Counted from the first letter of the stretch, positions 46,011 through 55,469 are shown. The stretch: DNA of 64,000 nucleotides from Methanococcoides sp. (GCA_021108275.1 JAIORD010000027.1:1-64000), one strand, 5' to 3'. Made by a program: numbers and translations. The notes: a model not told the origin generated them from the letters alone.

Positions 46011-46258
46011 TTCTATCGGGGATGCTGTTCTCTTCATTTTTGGAATCCATTGACATTCCTCAGAAATTAAGACAAAACAGATATTTTATCATTTAAACAT
46101 CTCTTTTAGTTGGCCAGTATTCGCACGTATTGTATTTATATATTTCTAATATCGAAATACTAGTCGATATATCGGAACAAATTCCTTATATGGGACTACT
46201 AATATATGGAATAATAGTTTTGTGTTAAGCTGATCCATAATTGTAGGGATGATCGAAC

Positions 46259-47287
46259 TTGAACAATATGAAAAAATGGTTAATAGTTTCTCTTTTTATT
46301 AGCATTATCTCTATTATTGCTGTCATGTTCTACACTTTGGATCCTCAAACACTGGAAAGTATTCGCAATATAAGACCGGAGTTCCTTTTACTTGCATTGT
46401 GCCTGCACTTGTTGTCCTATCTCCTATGGGGATTGCGTACAAGGTCAATGTGCAAATTCCTTGGGTTCGATGTTTCTATTCCAAGAGCCGTTGAGATCGT
46501 GATCTCAAGCACTTTCCTTGCATCGGTCACGCCTTCATCTATTGGCGGTGAGCCACTGAGGGTACATCTGCTCGGTCAGGAAAATGTGCCTGTGGGGTCT
46601 GCAACAGCTGTGGTCCTTGGAGAAAGATTGCTTGATGGTGTACTGATACTGGTCTCTGCTCCGATAGCACTGCATTTGTTTCGTGGTGTGATCTCGATCT
46701 CCGGGCTGAACACTCTGGTAGTGATGGGTGAATTGTTACTGTCCCTTACCTTCCTGGTCGTGATATATGCGGTCTGGCATCCCCATCATACAAAGAAAGC
46801 ATTTAATTATTTGATCCATCGTGTTGCTGTATTTACTGGGAAGGCGGACAGTTCACGTCTTGAAAGGCTCACAAATAAATTGGATATGGTCATTGATGAT
46901 TTTCATAGCAGCATGGCCTTCTTTGTTACAAAAGGTCGTAAAGGGCTGTTCTTTGGAAGTGTCTATACTATCCTTTTCTGGATAGTTGAATTTGCAATGG
47001 TCCCTGTTATACTCATGGGATTGAACCTGCCACCTGCTATTGTTATTTCTTTTGCTGCACAGGTGCTTCTCATGATCCTACTTGTGCTACCTATAACTCC
47101 AGGTTCAAGCGGAATCGCCGAACTTGGTGCAACCTCGCTATTTTCTTTATTCGTACCTGTTTATCTAGTAGGTATTGTTGTAGTGGCATGGCGTGCTTTC
47201 ACTCTTTATCTGAACTTGATCGTGGGTGGTTTTGTTAGTTTTAAGATACTCAAGGATGCAGAGTACCTGAAGGATATCATGAAATAA
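46259..47287 (+). CDS. UPF0104/flippase-like integral membrane protein (AglD/LPG synthase-like)
   Basis: 342 residues with about eight hydrophobic segments. It contains the SFLASVTPSSIGGEPLR-type motif, visible as LASVTPSSIGGEPLRVHLL near residue 80, GERLLDGVLI near 120, and LPITPGSSGIAELGATSLF near 275, typical of lysylphosphatidylglycerol synthase TM-region proteins. Many archaeal members are linked to lipid-linked sugars. TTG 46259 follows GGATGATC; ATG 46268 is a close alternative. Plus strand, facing away from the glycosyltransferase. Confidence 0.82.
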   Translation: MNNMKKWLIVSLFISIISIIAVMFYTLDPQTLESIRNIRPEFLLLALCLHLLSYLLWGLRTRSMCKFLGFDVSIPRAVEIVISSTFLASVTPSSIGGEPLRVHLLGQENVPVGSATAVVLGERLLDGVLILVSAPIALHLFRGVISISGLNTLVVMGELLLSLTFLVVIYAVWHPHHTKKAFNYLIHRVAVFTGKADSSRLERLTNKLDMVIDDFHSSMAFFVTKGRKGLFFGSVYTILFWIVEFAMVPVILMGLNLPPAIVISFAAQVLLMILLVLPITPGSSGIAELGATSLFSLFVPVYLVGIVVVAWRAFTLYLNLIVGGFVSFKILKDAEYLKDIMK

Positions 47288-47440
47288 TGTCCTGGAAACA
47301 ACATATTTGCTCTCAAAGGGGTAATATATCCTTAAAACAATAGTTATGGGTAGGTTGTTATCGATCAAATTGAAATTAAATCGAATTGATTGGAATTGAT
47401 TGGATCAAAACGTATTATATTGTAAATTGTGAGTGGCAGA

Positions 47441-47833
47441 ATGTTCTCTATTATAGCGGTCGATATCTCTGGAAGACATAAGATAAAAGATGGATATTAT
47501 ATGGTCTGTGCTGCGGTTGCTCTGGAGGTTTCAGCTAGTCATATCGAATCAATTTCACAGACAGCCATTAAGCCGTTTTTAAGCCCTGGTCCTCCCGATG
47601 TACTCGCTATCGTAAATATTATCGAGGCAACTGTTTCAGAGATCGAGTCTTCTGGGCCTATTATTGTTGAGAAGGGCGATCTATACAATAGGCCTGAATG
47701 GATATCTAAGAAAATGTTCTCGCGGGATATGAAATATCAGGAATCTTTGAGTGAAAGGCTTGCAATAGAGTTTGCCCATCATATTTCCTTAAGCTCCAGA
47801 AAACTTCTTATGAAAGAGCTCGATATCGAGTGA
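47441..47833 (+). CDS. DUF2209 family archaeal protein
   Basis: About 130 residues similar to the archaeal DUF2209 family: FSIIAVDISGRHKIKDGYYMV start, AIKPFLSPGPPDV and IIVEKGDLYNRPEWI. The early aspartate strand (AVDISGRH) is reminiscent of RNase H-like folds, but that is only suggestive. A GTG at 47429 is in frame; ATG 47441 starts the conserved part. hflX follows 38 nt later on the same strand. Confidence 0.7.
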   Translation: MFSIIAVDISGRHKIKDGYYMVCAAVALEVSASHIESISQTAIKPFLSPGPPDVLAIVNIIEATVSEIESSGPIIVEKGDLYNRPEWISKKMFSRDMKYQESLSERLAIEFAHHISLSSRKLLMKELDIE

Positions 47834-47870
47834 GTTTGAATATCAGTCTGAAAATGGTAAAAGGTCGATT

Positions 47871-49133
47871 ATGAAAAAAGTAATCCTTGTACAGAGAAAT
47901 GAGCCTGGTTCTGACAATGGTGTAAATGAGGGAAAGCTTGCCGAGCTTAAGGAACTGGCAAGAGCTGCCCATTACCAGGTAGTGGGTGTGCTGACTCAGA
48001 CGCGTTATCCTGACCGCAAGTATCAGGTAGGTAGGGGGAAGGTCGATGAACTGGCGGTGTTTGTGGAGGTCTCAGGTGCTGATAAAGTGATTTTCAATCA
48101 TCAATTGTCAACTACGCAGATCTATAATATCTCTGAGACCTGTAAATGTGAGGTAATTGACAGGTTCAATCTGATCCTTGAGATATTTGCGTCAAGAGCT
48201 ACTACAAGGCGTGCAAAATTACAGGTGGAACTTGCAAGGTTGCAGTATGAGTTGCCAAAAGCAAGGTCAATAGTTTCTTTGCTTAAAAAGGATGAACGTC
48301 CTGGTTTTATGGGTCTGGGCGGTTATGAGGATTCCTACGAGCAGGATGTTAAGAAAAGGATAGTCAGGATAAGGAACGAAATTCATAGTTCCTGTAAGAG
48401 CAGTGAGTCACTTCGCTCTTTCAGACATGAAAGGGGCTTTTCCCTCGTTGCCCTGGCAGGTTATACGAACGCAGGTAAAAGCACTCTTTTCCAGTCGCTT
48501 GTGAAGGAAGGGACTGAAGTTGAAGACATGCTTTTCACGACATTGTCCCCTACTACACGTTCCCTTTCGATAAATCAGAGGCGTGTGCTTCTTACCGATA
48601 CAGTTGGTTTTATCGAGGACCTTCCTCATTGGATGGTCGATGCATTTCGGTCCACCCTTGATGAGATATTTCTTGCGGACGTTATCCTCCTTGTGGTGGA
48701 TATGAGTGATCCTGTAGAGGTAATAAGGCAAAAACTTGTGGTAAGTCATGACATTTTCTGGAAGCGCATCGAAGGCGTGGAAATTGTTACTGTTTTGAAT
48801 AAGGTCGATATGGTGGAACCGGATGATCTCAAAAGGAAAGTTGATGAGATAAGCTATCTTGCACCCCATCCTGTGCTCATCTCTGCAAGTTCGGGTGACG
48901 GCTTTGAAGCGCTTGTGGATAAGATCTATGAGAATCTGCCTCAGTGGGATCGTTCCCGGATCGCTTTGGATATGTCCGAAGAGAGTCTTTCTATGGTGTC
49001 ATGGCTTTATGATGAAGGTATAGTCCATAGCATCGATTACGGTGAACAGATCGTTCTGGATATCGAGGCCCGGGAAGAGATATTACAAAAAGTCAGTAAA
49101 TTCAATATTGATGATCATAGGGTTCTGAGCTAA
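47871..49133 (+). CDS. hflX: GTPase HflX
   Basis: 420 residues. N-terminal HflX domain with TRYPDRKYQVGRGKVDELA near 45 and the family glycine-rich linker region, then the G domain: G1 GYTNAGKSTLFQSL near 197, G3 DTVGFIEDLPHWMVDAF near 243, G4 TVLNKVDMV near 305 and G5 ISASSGDG near 340. It associates with the large ribosomal subunit and can split stalled ribosomes. AAGGTCGATT precedes the ATG. Confidence 0.94.
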   Translation: MKKVILVQRNEPGSDNGVNEGKLAELKELARAAHYQVVGVLTQTRYPDRKYQVGRGKVDELAVFVEVSGADKVIFNHQLSTTQIYNISETCKCEVIDRFNLILEIFASRATTRRAKLQVELARLQYELPKARSIVSLLKKDERPGFMGLGGYEDSYEQDVKKRIVRIRNEIHSSCKSSESLRSFRHERGFSLVALAGYTNAGKSTLFQSLVKEGTEVEDMLFTTLSPTTRSLSINQRRVLLTDTVGFIEDLPHWMVDAFRSTLDEIFLADVILLVVDMSDPVEVIRQKLVVSHDIFWKRIEGVEIVTVLNKVDMVEPDDLKRKVDEISYLAPHPVLISASSGDGFEALVDKIYENLPQWDRSRIALDMSEESLSMVSWLYDEGIVHSIDYGEQIVLDIEAREEILQKVSKFNIDDHRVLS

Positions 49134-49144
49134 TTGCCAATTCG

Positions 49145-49191
49145 TTCGTGTTCACACGAAACGTTTATATTATAAGAGATCGTTCTATTAA
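49145..49191 (+). promoter_or_regulatory. promoter of the candidate small RNA, with an upstream inverted repeat
   Basis: TTCGTG-TTCA-CACGAA (49145-49160) is a perfect 6-bp inverted repeat that could end hflX or act as an operator. It runs into BRE/TATA (GAAACG then TTTATATT at 49164-49171). With archaeal spacing the start is at about 49192-49195. Confidence 0.6.
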
Positions 49192-49278
49192 ATGCGAACG
49201 GGTTTCCTCCAAACCCCCAAAGTACCACCACAAACTATGATTTAATTGAATCTTTCGTCCCGTTCGCTTTCTTTTCTT
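49192..49278 (+). ncRNA. candidate small RNA with a CCUCC hairpin loop (or leaderless 17-codon ORF)
   Basis: A closed unit with its own promoter. GCGAACGGG (49194-49202) is complementary to CCCGTTCGC (49259-49267), closing an RNA of about 75 nt, followed by a T-rich tail (49268-49278). Inside, GGGTTT (49200-49205) and AAACCC (49211-49216) pair around the loop CCTCC (49206-49210), the anti-Shine-Dalgarno core. The two foldings share GGG and are alternatives. The same DNA contains ATG 49192 to TAA 49245, a 17-codon frame starting at the predicted +1, so a leaderless peptide is the competing reading. Confidence 0.6.
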
Positions 49279-49315
49279 CAAAAAGTTTATAAGTTTAGAG
49301 AACAGCCTTCTATAC

Positions 49316-49987
49316 ATGCGTTTTGATCTTCACGTGCATTCCTGTTTTTCAAAGGACAGTAATTCCGATCCTGCTTCTATTCTTGAATATGCGAAAATTA
49401 ACGGGCTTGATGGTGTGGCGATCTGCGACCATGATACCCGTGAGGGGGGTCTTGTTTGTTCTCGTCTGGCAAAGGAGACCAATTCGGATATAATTGTTAT
49501 TCCTGGTATAGAGGTAACTTCTTCTAAGGGCCATATCCTTGTCCTTGACCCGAAAGGGGACATTGAATCAGGCATGACCCCTGAGGAAACTATTGAGCGT
49601 GCAAGGGAACTTGGTGCTGTTGTGATAATCCCGCATCCTTTTAAGGTAACCTCGCATGGAATTGGTTATGTGGATGGGTTGGATGCTGATGCAGTGGAAG
49701 TACTGAATTCCAGATGTGTGACCGGTTTTGCCAACAACAAGGCCAGGAAGGTCACAGGAGTTTTAGGGTTTCCGCAGGTAGGGGGAAGTGATTCACATGA
49801 GGCGAAGATGGTTGGTTGTTCATATACTGAGATCGATGCTAAGGATAGGACGCTTGAGTCGGTGCTTGAGGCCATACGTAGCGGTAAGGTCAGACCGGGC
49901 GGAAAAAGAACACCGGTATCACATGTTTTGAAACAGGTAGTTGTTGGAAGAATTAAAAAAGCTAAAAAGGCTTTAGGTAAAGCCTGA
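49316..49987 (+). CDS. PHP-domain metal-dependent phosphoesterase
   Basis: 223 residues of the PHP family. Metal motifs: FDLHVHSCFSKDS at the start, AICDHDTREGG near 37, IPGIEVTSSKGH near 62, IPHPFK near 104 and GGSDSHEAKM near 161, together the full histidine/aspartate set. The basic C-terminus (RIKKAKKALGKA) is unusual. Substrate unknown; small phosphoesters or nucleotides are possible. A TATA box (TTTATAAG, 49286-49293) is 30 bp before the ATG and no Shine-Dalgarno is seen, so the mRNA is probably leaderless. Confidence 0.85.
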   Translation: MRFDLHVHSCFSKDSNSDPASILEYAKINGLDGVAICDHDTREGGLVCSRLAKETNSDIIVIPGIEVTSSKGHILVLDPKGDIESGMTPEETIERARELGAVVIIPHPFKVTSHGIGYVDGLDADAVEVLNSRCVTGFANNKARKVTGVLGFPQVGGSDSHEAKMVGCSYTEIDAKDRTLESVLEAIRSGKVRPGGKRTPVSHVLKQVVVGRIKKAKKALGKA

Positions 49988-50004
49988 CATTCAAATTTTC
50001 AGTT

Positions 50005-51042
50005 TCAATCCTGAACATATTCTTCATTGAACATTTTCAGTATCAATAGGAATGCTGATATTAGCAGTGGTCCCACCACGATACCTACTAGTCCGAAGAG
50101 GTAGATACCGACAAAGATACCAAGCAATGATACAAATGGATGCATTGCACCTACTTTTTTCTGTATGTAAGGTCTTAACACATTGTCAATGTTGCTGAGG
50201 ATAATTCCTGCTATAAGGATCACTAAGGCTGCAACATAATCCTGTGTCACGAGCTTGAACAGGACTGCTGGCACCCAGACAAGAGGTGCTCCTACGACTG
50301 GTAGGAATGACAGTACTGTGGTGACAGCTGCCCAGAGGGCTACTCCGCTTATACCAACAGCATAGAATGTGATCCCTATGATTGTTCCTTGAAGAACGGC
50401 TATCAAAAGTGTGGCAATGAGTGTGGACTGGATGATATTTTTCATCTCGGTCAGAAGTTTATTTGTATTTCTTTTGCTAAAGGGTATGAGATCCTGTAGT
50501 TGTTTGCTAACATCAGTATTGGTGGATGTGAACAGATAATATAGCAAGAAAAACATGATGGTGCTTGATATTAGAAGCCCGCTAATATTCTGTACTGCTC
50601 CTATGAGATACTTGCTAAGGTATGAACCTATGGTGGATACAAGGCTGACTATCTTGCCCTGAACATCAATGTCGGGTGCAATTTCATTTATGTAACTAAT
50701 ATTCTGTATGATGTCAAAATTATTCGTGATATCCACATAACTTATATTTGTGGTAATGCTGTTTATTACTACTTCTATTTCCCCTATTATCAGGGTGAAC
50801 ACGTAGTATATAGGTAATACTACCAGTATCATTGAAAGTATCATTACCAAGATGGCTGATACATTTTTCTTCAGTTTAAGACGCTCTGTCAGTAAACAGT
50901 AGGCTGGCTTGAATATAACATATAGGATGAATGCTGCCAGAAATGCATTGATATAAGGTAATAATGCATAACTCAATACAGCTGCGAGAATGATGATGCT
51001 GAGAAGGGCCAGGGCCAACTTTACTGTTCTTTCCTTTTTCAT
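50005..51042 (-). CDS. AI-2E family transporter (UPF0118/PerM) membrane protein
   Basis: About 345 residues with seven or eight hydrophobic segments, a long extracytoplasmic loop (about 70-150) and the family signature AVTTVLSFLPVVGAPLVWVPAVL followed by RPYIQKKVGAMHPFVSLLGIF, cited here only by the parts FLPVVGAPLVW and HPFVSLLGIFVG. The solute is unknown; relatives export small molecules or ions. TTG at 51081 is upstream in frame, but ATG 51042 begins MKKERTVKLAL and lies about 28 nt after a TATA, suggesting a leaderless transcript. Confidence 0.82.
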   Translation of the reverse strand: MKKERTVKLALALLSIIILAAVLSYALLPYINAFLAAFILYVIFKPAYCLLTERLKLKKNVSAILVMILSMILVVLPIYYVFTLIIGEIEVVINSITTNISYVDITNNFDIIQNISYINEIAPDIDVQGKIVSLVSTIGSYLSKYLIGAVQNISGLLISSTIMFFLLYYLFTSTNTDVSKQLQDLIPFSKRNTNKLLTEMKNIIQSTLIATLLIAVLQGTIIGITFYAVGISGVALWAAVTTVLSFLPVVGAPLVWVPAVLFKLVTQDYVAALVILIAGIILSNIDNVLRPYIQKKVGAMHPFVSLLGIFVGIYLFGLVGIVVGPLLISAFLLILKMFNEEYVQD

Positions 51043-51124
51043 CAGAATCAGTCCGATTATATTTATAATGTTTGCAGGCAATGGATTGCTATTTTATTAT
51101 TAATTCAAAGGATGAACTGTCTCT

Positions 51125-52642
51125 TCATATTGGCAGCTTCACTCTTAATATAGTGCCTTCTTCAATTTTGCTTGATACGCATATTGAACCATTGTGGGCT
51201 TCAATTATCTTTTTACATATGTGTAGTCCCACTCCGGTCCCTCCATACTTTCTTCTTGTGGAGCCGTCTACCTGATAAAATCGGCTGAAAATGTTCGATA
51301 GAAGTTCTTTAGGGATGCCAATTCCGGTATCTTCAATAGTTACAATTACCGATTCACTGTCACTGAATGCAGAAACTGTTATCTTTCCACCTTCAGGGGT
51401 GAATTTGCTAGCATTGTCCAGAATGTGGTTGATCATCCTTTTGAGACGGTCTATATCTCCCATTATCATGGGTAAGTTATTTTGTATGTTTGTTTCGATA
51501 GTAAGTCCTTTATTCTTTATTGCAACGCTAAGGTCTTCAATTATCTCTTCGATGATCACCGTGGGGCAAAGCGGAACCATATTGTATCTTATATTCTTTG
51601 TGTGTTCTCCGCTTACATAGAGTAGTGATTCTACCAGGTTCCTTAATCGTTCTGAATTTCTTAGAACAGCATCAATAGCATTTTTTTGAGCATCATTTAT
51701 AGGTCCCATATCTTCTTTCAACATAAGTTCGGTGAATCCTTTTATTGAAATGAGGGGCGTTCTAAGTTCATGGTTCAGGTTCGTGAGGAACTGGTCCTTT
51801 ATGGTGTCAAGAAGTTCTAATTCCCGATTTGCTTCTTCCATTGCCTTTTCTGCGATCTTCCTTTCGGTTATATCATCGCCAGAACTAATGGTGCCGACTA
51901 TATTGTTGTCCGCATCCCTTAGAACTACATCATGCCAGAATATCAGTCTCTCCTCATTTGTTTTGGTGAGAATTGGCTTTTCTGAGTATTCTGGTGGTAC
52001 CAGTTCGCCTTCAAGAACTCCCATATATCCTTCTTTTACCCTTTCTCTGATATATGCTGGAAGGAATGCATCGAACCAGTTCTTTCCGATGATCTCATCT
52101 TTATCATATCCGAGAACATCACATGCTTTCTGGTTTACAAGTGTGACTTTCAGGTCCTTGCCTATAACTCCGATGATCGAACCGGCAACATCTACGTATT
52201 TTTGTGCCTGGTCTCTTTCTTTGATGAGTTGTCCGTGAAGTCCCTTCATGCGGAGCAGGGATCGTACTCTTGTTGTAAGTTCAAGGACGTCCAATGGCCT
52301 TACGAGAAGATCATCAGCCTTCGATTCGATGGCTTTTGTTTTTTCGTTATCGTCCATTATAGAAGTTATCATTATGACCGGTAAAATATTGTTGCTTTCT
52401 TCTCCTTTGAGAACTCTGCATACTTCATGGCCATCTATTTCGGGTAAGTTGCTGTTCAAAAGTACAAGGTCGGGAAGTTGCTCTTTTGTTATCATGACCG
52501 CTTCACTTCCATTTACGGCCCTTATGATGTCATAATTTGGGGGTAGGTGTGAGATCAATGCTTCTGCTTCCCTTTCGTCAGCTTCCGCTATCAATATCTT
52601 TGGCTTCTTCTCAATACGATTATCGTTTTCCCCTATTTTCAT
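51125..52642 (-). CDS. histidine kinase with degenerate receiver and PAS domain
   Basis: 505 residues. N-terminal receiver-like domain about 12-130: acidic pocket EADE is present, but the phospho-acceptor aspartate position reads LLNSNLPEIDG (Asn instead of Asp) and the conserved lysine is RPLD (Arg). A PAS domain follows (about 145-270), then HisKA with histidine in NLNHELRTPLISIKGF near 293 and HATPase_c with HILDNASKFTPEGG, EDTGIGIPKE and GGTGVGL. The kinase core looks active, the receiver probably cannot be phosphorylated. Orphan; divergently placed to no regulator. Confidence 0.85.
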   Translation of the reverse strand: MKIGENDNRIEKKPKILIAEADEREAEALISHLPPNYDIIRAVNGSEAVMITKEQLPDLVLLNSNLPEIDGHEVCRVLKGEESNNILPVIMITSIMDDNEKTKAIESKADDLLVRPLDVLELTTRVRSLLRMKGLHGQLIKERDQAQKYVDVAGSIIGVIGKDLKVTLVNQKACDVLGYDKDEIIGKNWFDAFLPAYIRERVKEGYMGVLEGELVPPEYSEKPILTKTNEERLIFWHDVVLRDADNNIVGTISSGDDITERKIAEKAMEEANRELELLDTIKDQFLTNLNHELRTPLISIKGFTELMLKEDMGPINDAQKNAIDAVLRNSERLRNLVESLLYVSGEHTKNIRYNMVPLCPTVIIEEIIEDLSVAIKNKGLTIETNIQNNLPMIMGDIDRLKRMINHILDNASKFTPEGGKITVSAFSDSESVIVTIEDTGIGIPKELLSNIFSRFYQVDGSTRRKYGGTGVGLHICKKIIEAHNGSICVSSKIEEGTILRVKLPI

Positions 52643-52770
52643 TACTGCACCTTTGGTTTTTGTCTCTATGGGTGCTTACAATAAAATAAAAATTATAATA
52701 AGTTTATGGTCGTTCAATTACCTGACATTATTGTTGTTTGCAACAATTCATATTTATTTAAAATGAAAGT

Positions 52771-53898
52771 TCATTTGAACAGGCCAATATTGTCTTTTTG
52801 AACCACATGATCATAATTCTTGTATCCGAGTATATCTGCTATCTCGTTGGTCTGTTTTCCTTTGATAGCTTTCAGTTCTTCGGATGTGTAATCCGTTATC
52901 CCTTTACCGAAAACAAAACCGTCACATTCAAGTTTTACAATGTCACCTCGGTCAAAAGTACCCGCAATATCGAGAACTCCTGAGGGAAGTAGACTCATTC
53001 TCTTTGTCAATGCTTCCTTTGCACCGTCATCTACTACGATGGTTCCCGATGATCTGGCAAGGATTATCCAACGTATGCGATTCTTGAGTACGAACTGATT
53101 GGTGAGGAACAGTGTTCCTACCTCTTCGCCATCCAATATTCTTCGGATACCTTCATCGACATTACTGTTTGCGATGACCATGTAGCAGCCTGACATATTG
53201 CAGATCTTGGCAGCCTCTATCTTTGTCCTCATACCTCCGACACCTTTCATGCTGGTCGGGTTTCCACCATAGCTTTCGATTGTGGGGGTTATCTCTTCAA
53301 CGGTCCTCAGTAGAACTGCATCATCGTGTCTTTTTGGATTCTTGTCATAAAGGCCATCGATATCTGTAAAGAGTATTAGCAGGTCTGCTTCCATCTTGCT
53401 GGCGACCATCGCTGAAAGTTTATCGTTATCCCCAAGGGTTGCTTCTATCTCATGTACGCAGATGGGATCGTTCTCATTGATTATGGGGATGACTCCATAG
53501 CTCAAAAGAGTGGAAATACTGTTCCTGAGGTTGAGGTAGGTCAGGCGGTTGGTGAATGAATCGTATGTTAGCAGGATCTGTGCTACATTCAAACCATATT
53601 TTTGGAATGCTTCTGTCCAGTGCTGCATGAGGACTCCCTGCCCCACAGCAGCGGCAGCCTGGCGTAAGGGTATCTCTTTCGGGCGACATCCAAGGTCGAG
53701 TATTTCAATACCTATTCCTATGGAACCGGAACTTACCAGTATTATCTGTTTTCCGGCTCTATGCAGCTCAGATACCTGTGATGCTATCGTATCCATGAAC
53801 TCGTTATTAAGACTGCCATCTTCCCTGCTTATGGAAGTTGTGCCTATCTTAATAACGATCTTTTCGGCATCACCGAATATCTCTTTTCTATTGGTCAA
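52771..53898 (-). CDS. proB: glutamate 5-kinase
   Basis: 375 residues: amino-acid kinase domain (VIKIGTTSISREDGS, LVSSGSIGIGIEIL, INENDPICVHE, FTDIDGLYDKNPKRH, KGVGGMRTKIEAA) and a C-terminal PUA domain from about 285 (GVLDIAGTFDRGDIVKL). It makes glutamyl phosphate for proline. TTG start behind GAGGT. Cotranscribed with proA, which lies 26 nt upstream; proC is not in the window. Confidence 0.94.
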   Translation of the reverse strand: MTNRKEIFGDAEKIVIKIGTTSISREDGSLNNEFMDTIASQVSELHRAGKQIILVSSGSIGIGIEILDLGCRPKEIPLRQAAAAVGQGVLMQHWTEAFQKYGLNVAQILLTYDSFTNRLTYLNLRNSISTLLSYGVIPIINENDPICVHEIEATLGDNDKLSAMVASKMEADLLILFTDIDGLYDKNPKRHDDAVLLRTVEEITPTIESYGGNPTSMKGVGGMRTKIEAAKICNMSGCYMVIANSNVDEGIRRILDGEEVGTLFLTNQFVLKNRIRWIILARSSGTIVVDDGAKEALTKRMSLLPSGVLDIAGTFDRGDIVKLECDGFVFGKGITDYTSEELKAIKGKQTNEIADILGYKNYDHVVQKDNIGLFK

Positions 53899-53924
53899 AG
53901 TGCTACCTCACATGCTTTTTATCA

Positions 53925-55274
53925 TCATTCGTTGATAATGTCGGAGAGCTTGCGGTCAAGTTCTTTGTGTGTAAATGGTCTTGGAGTATCTCCTGCATAG
54001 GTTGCGACCTTATCACCATTTCCGAGAAGCACATATTTATAAATGACAAGTCCTTCCATTCCCACGGGGCCGCGGGCGTGTATCTTGTTGGTGCTGATCC
54101 CGACCTCTGCTCCCTTTCCATATCGGAATCCGTCTGCGAATCTTGTGGATGCGTTCACCATTACACTGGATGAGTCGATAAGGGCGATGAACTGTTTTCT
54201 CTTTGGTTTGTTCTCGGTGATGATCGCATCTGTATGGTGTGAACCGTACTTGTTGATGTGGTCGATAGCCTCTTCAATTGAATCCACGAGTTTGATGGAG
54301 AGGATAAAGTCGTTGTATTCGGTCTTCCAGTCATCTTCGGTTGCTTTTACAATGTTCGCGCTGCCAAGTTTTTCTGCTATGGCGTATGATCCTTCATCAA
54401 AACGAAGCTCAACTCCTGCTTCCTCATATCTTTTTATCATCTCGGGCAGGAAATCTTCGGCTATTTCCCTGTTTATGAGCAGGGTTTCCATTGCGTTGCA
54501 TACTGCAGGATACTGTACCTTTGAGTCAATACAGACATCATAGGCTTTGTTCAGGTCAGCGTCAGTATCAACATATACATGGCATATACCATCTGCATGT
54601 CCAAGTACTGATATCTTGGTATTGTCCTGTATGAACTTTACGAAGTCGTTAGAGCCACGTGGGATAAGAAGGTCGATGTATTCGTCAAGAGCAAGGATGT
54701 CCATTACTTCTTCTCTTGTTTCCATGAGCTGGAATGCACCTTTTGGTATTCCCTGAGTGTTTTCCAGAGCTTCTACAAGTATGTTGAATATGACACGGTT
54801 GGAGTTAAGTGCTTCACTTCCGCCTTTGAACACTGTTGCATTACCACTTTTAAGGCAAAGGGACATGACCTGTGGTACCACATCAGGTCTGGATTCAAAA
54901 ATAACCCCAATGAGGCCTATCGGGGAGCTGACCTGATAGAGATCAAGTCCTTTATCGAGTTCAAGGGTCCTTATTGTCCTGCCGGACGGGTCTTCTAGCT
55001 TTATGACATCCCGTATGCCACTGATCATACCATCGATCTTGGGGTCGGTCACTTTCAAGCGATCGACAAGTGCTTGTGAAAGCTTGCCTTCGCTTTTCAT
55101 CCTTTCAGCTTCTTCAAGGTCAGCTTTGTTTGCTTCCAGTATCTTGTTACGGTTGGCATCAAGTGCTTTTGCCATAGCTTCCAGAGCGTTATCCTTTGTC
55201 TGAGTGTCTACACTTGCAAGTACGATGGATGCCATTTTTGCTTCCATTACTTTTTGTTCTATGTCTGTGGCCAT
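53925..55274 (-). CDS. proA: glutamate-5-semialdehyde dehydrogenase
   Basis: ProA, about 449 residues, NADPH-dependent reductase of glutamyl phosphate. Motifs: GRTIRTLELDKGLDLYQVSSPIG-type start, cited by QVSSPIGLIGVIFESRPDV near 125, KGGSEALNSNRV near 165, IPRGSNDFVKFI near 215, catalytic cysteine in YPAVCNAMETLLI near 265 and the late MVNASTRFADGFRYG. The true start is ATG 55274 behind GGGTGATC; an in-frame start at 55334 adds unrelated residues. First gene of proAB. Confidence 0.94.
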   Translation of the reverse strand: MATDIEQKVMEAKMASIVLASVDTQTKDNALEAMAKALDANRNKILEANKADLEEAERMKSEGKLSQALVDRLKVTDPKIDGMISGIRDVIKLEDPSGRTIRTLELDKGLDLYQVSSPIGLIGVIFESRPDVVPQVMSLCLKSGNATVFKGGSEALNSNRVIFNILVEALENTQGIPKGAFQLMETREEVMDILALDEYIDLLIPRGSNDFVKFIQDNTKISVLGHADGICHVYVDTDADLNKAYDVCIDSKVQYPAVCNAMETLLINREIAEDFLPEMIKRYEEAGVELRFDEGSYAIAEKLGSANIVKATEDDWKTEYNDFILSIKLVDSIEEAIDHINKYGSHHTDAIITENKPKRKQFIALIDSSSVMVNASTRFADGFRYGKGAEVGISTNKIHARGPVGMEGLVIYKYVLLGNGDKVATYAGDTPRPFTHKELDRKLSDIINE

Positions 55275-55469
55275 GAAGTGATCACCCTTGTGTGAATTAT
55301 GATGTTCGAATATCAAATAATTACATTTATCCAATGCTGTTTGAATGCTTTGGATGATGATTACTTTACTGATATAATTAACGATTTATTCAGGGATTTT
55401 TACTGTTTGATGCTATTCAGGAGAAAAGCTTCCGCTATTCAAAATGATAATTTACAGGTATAAATTTCC

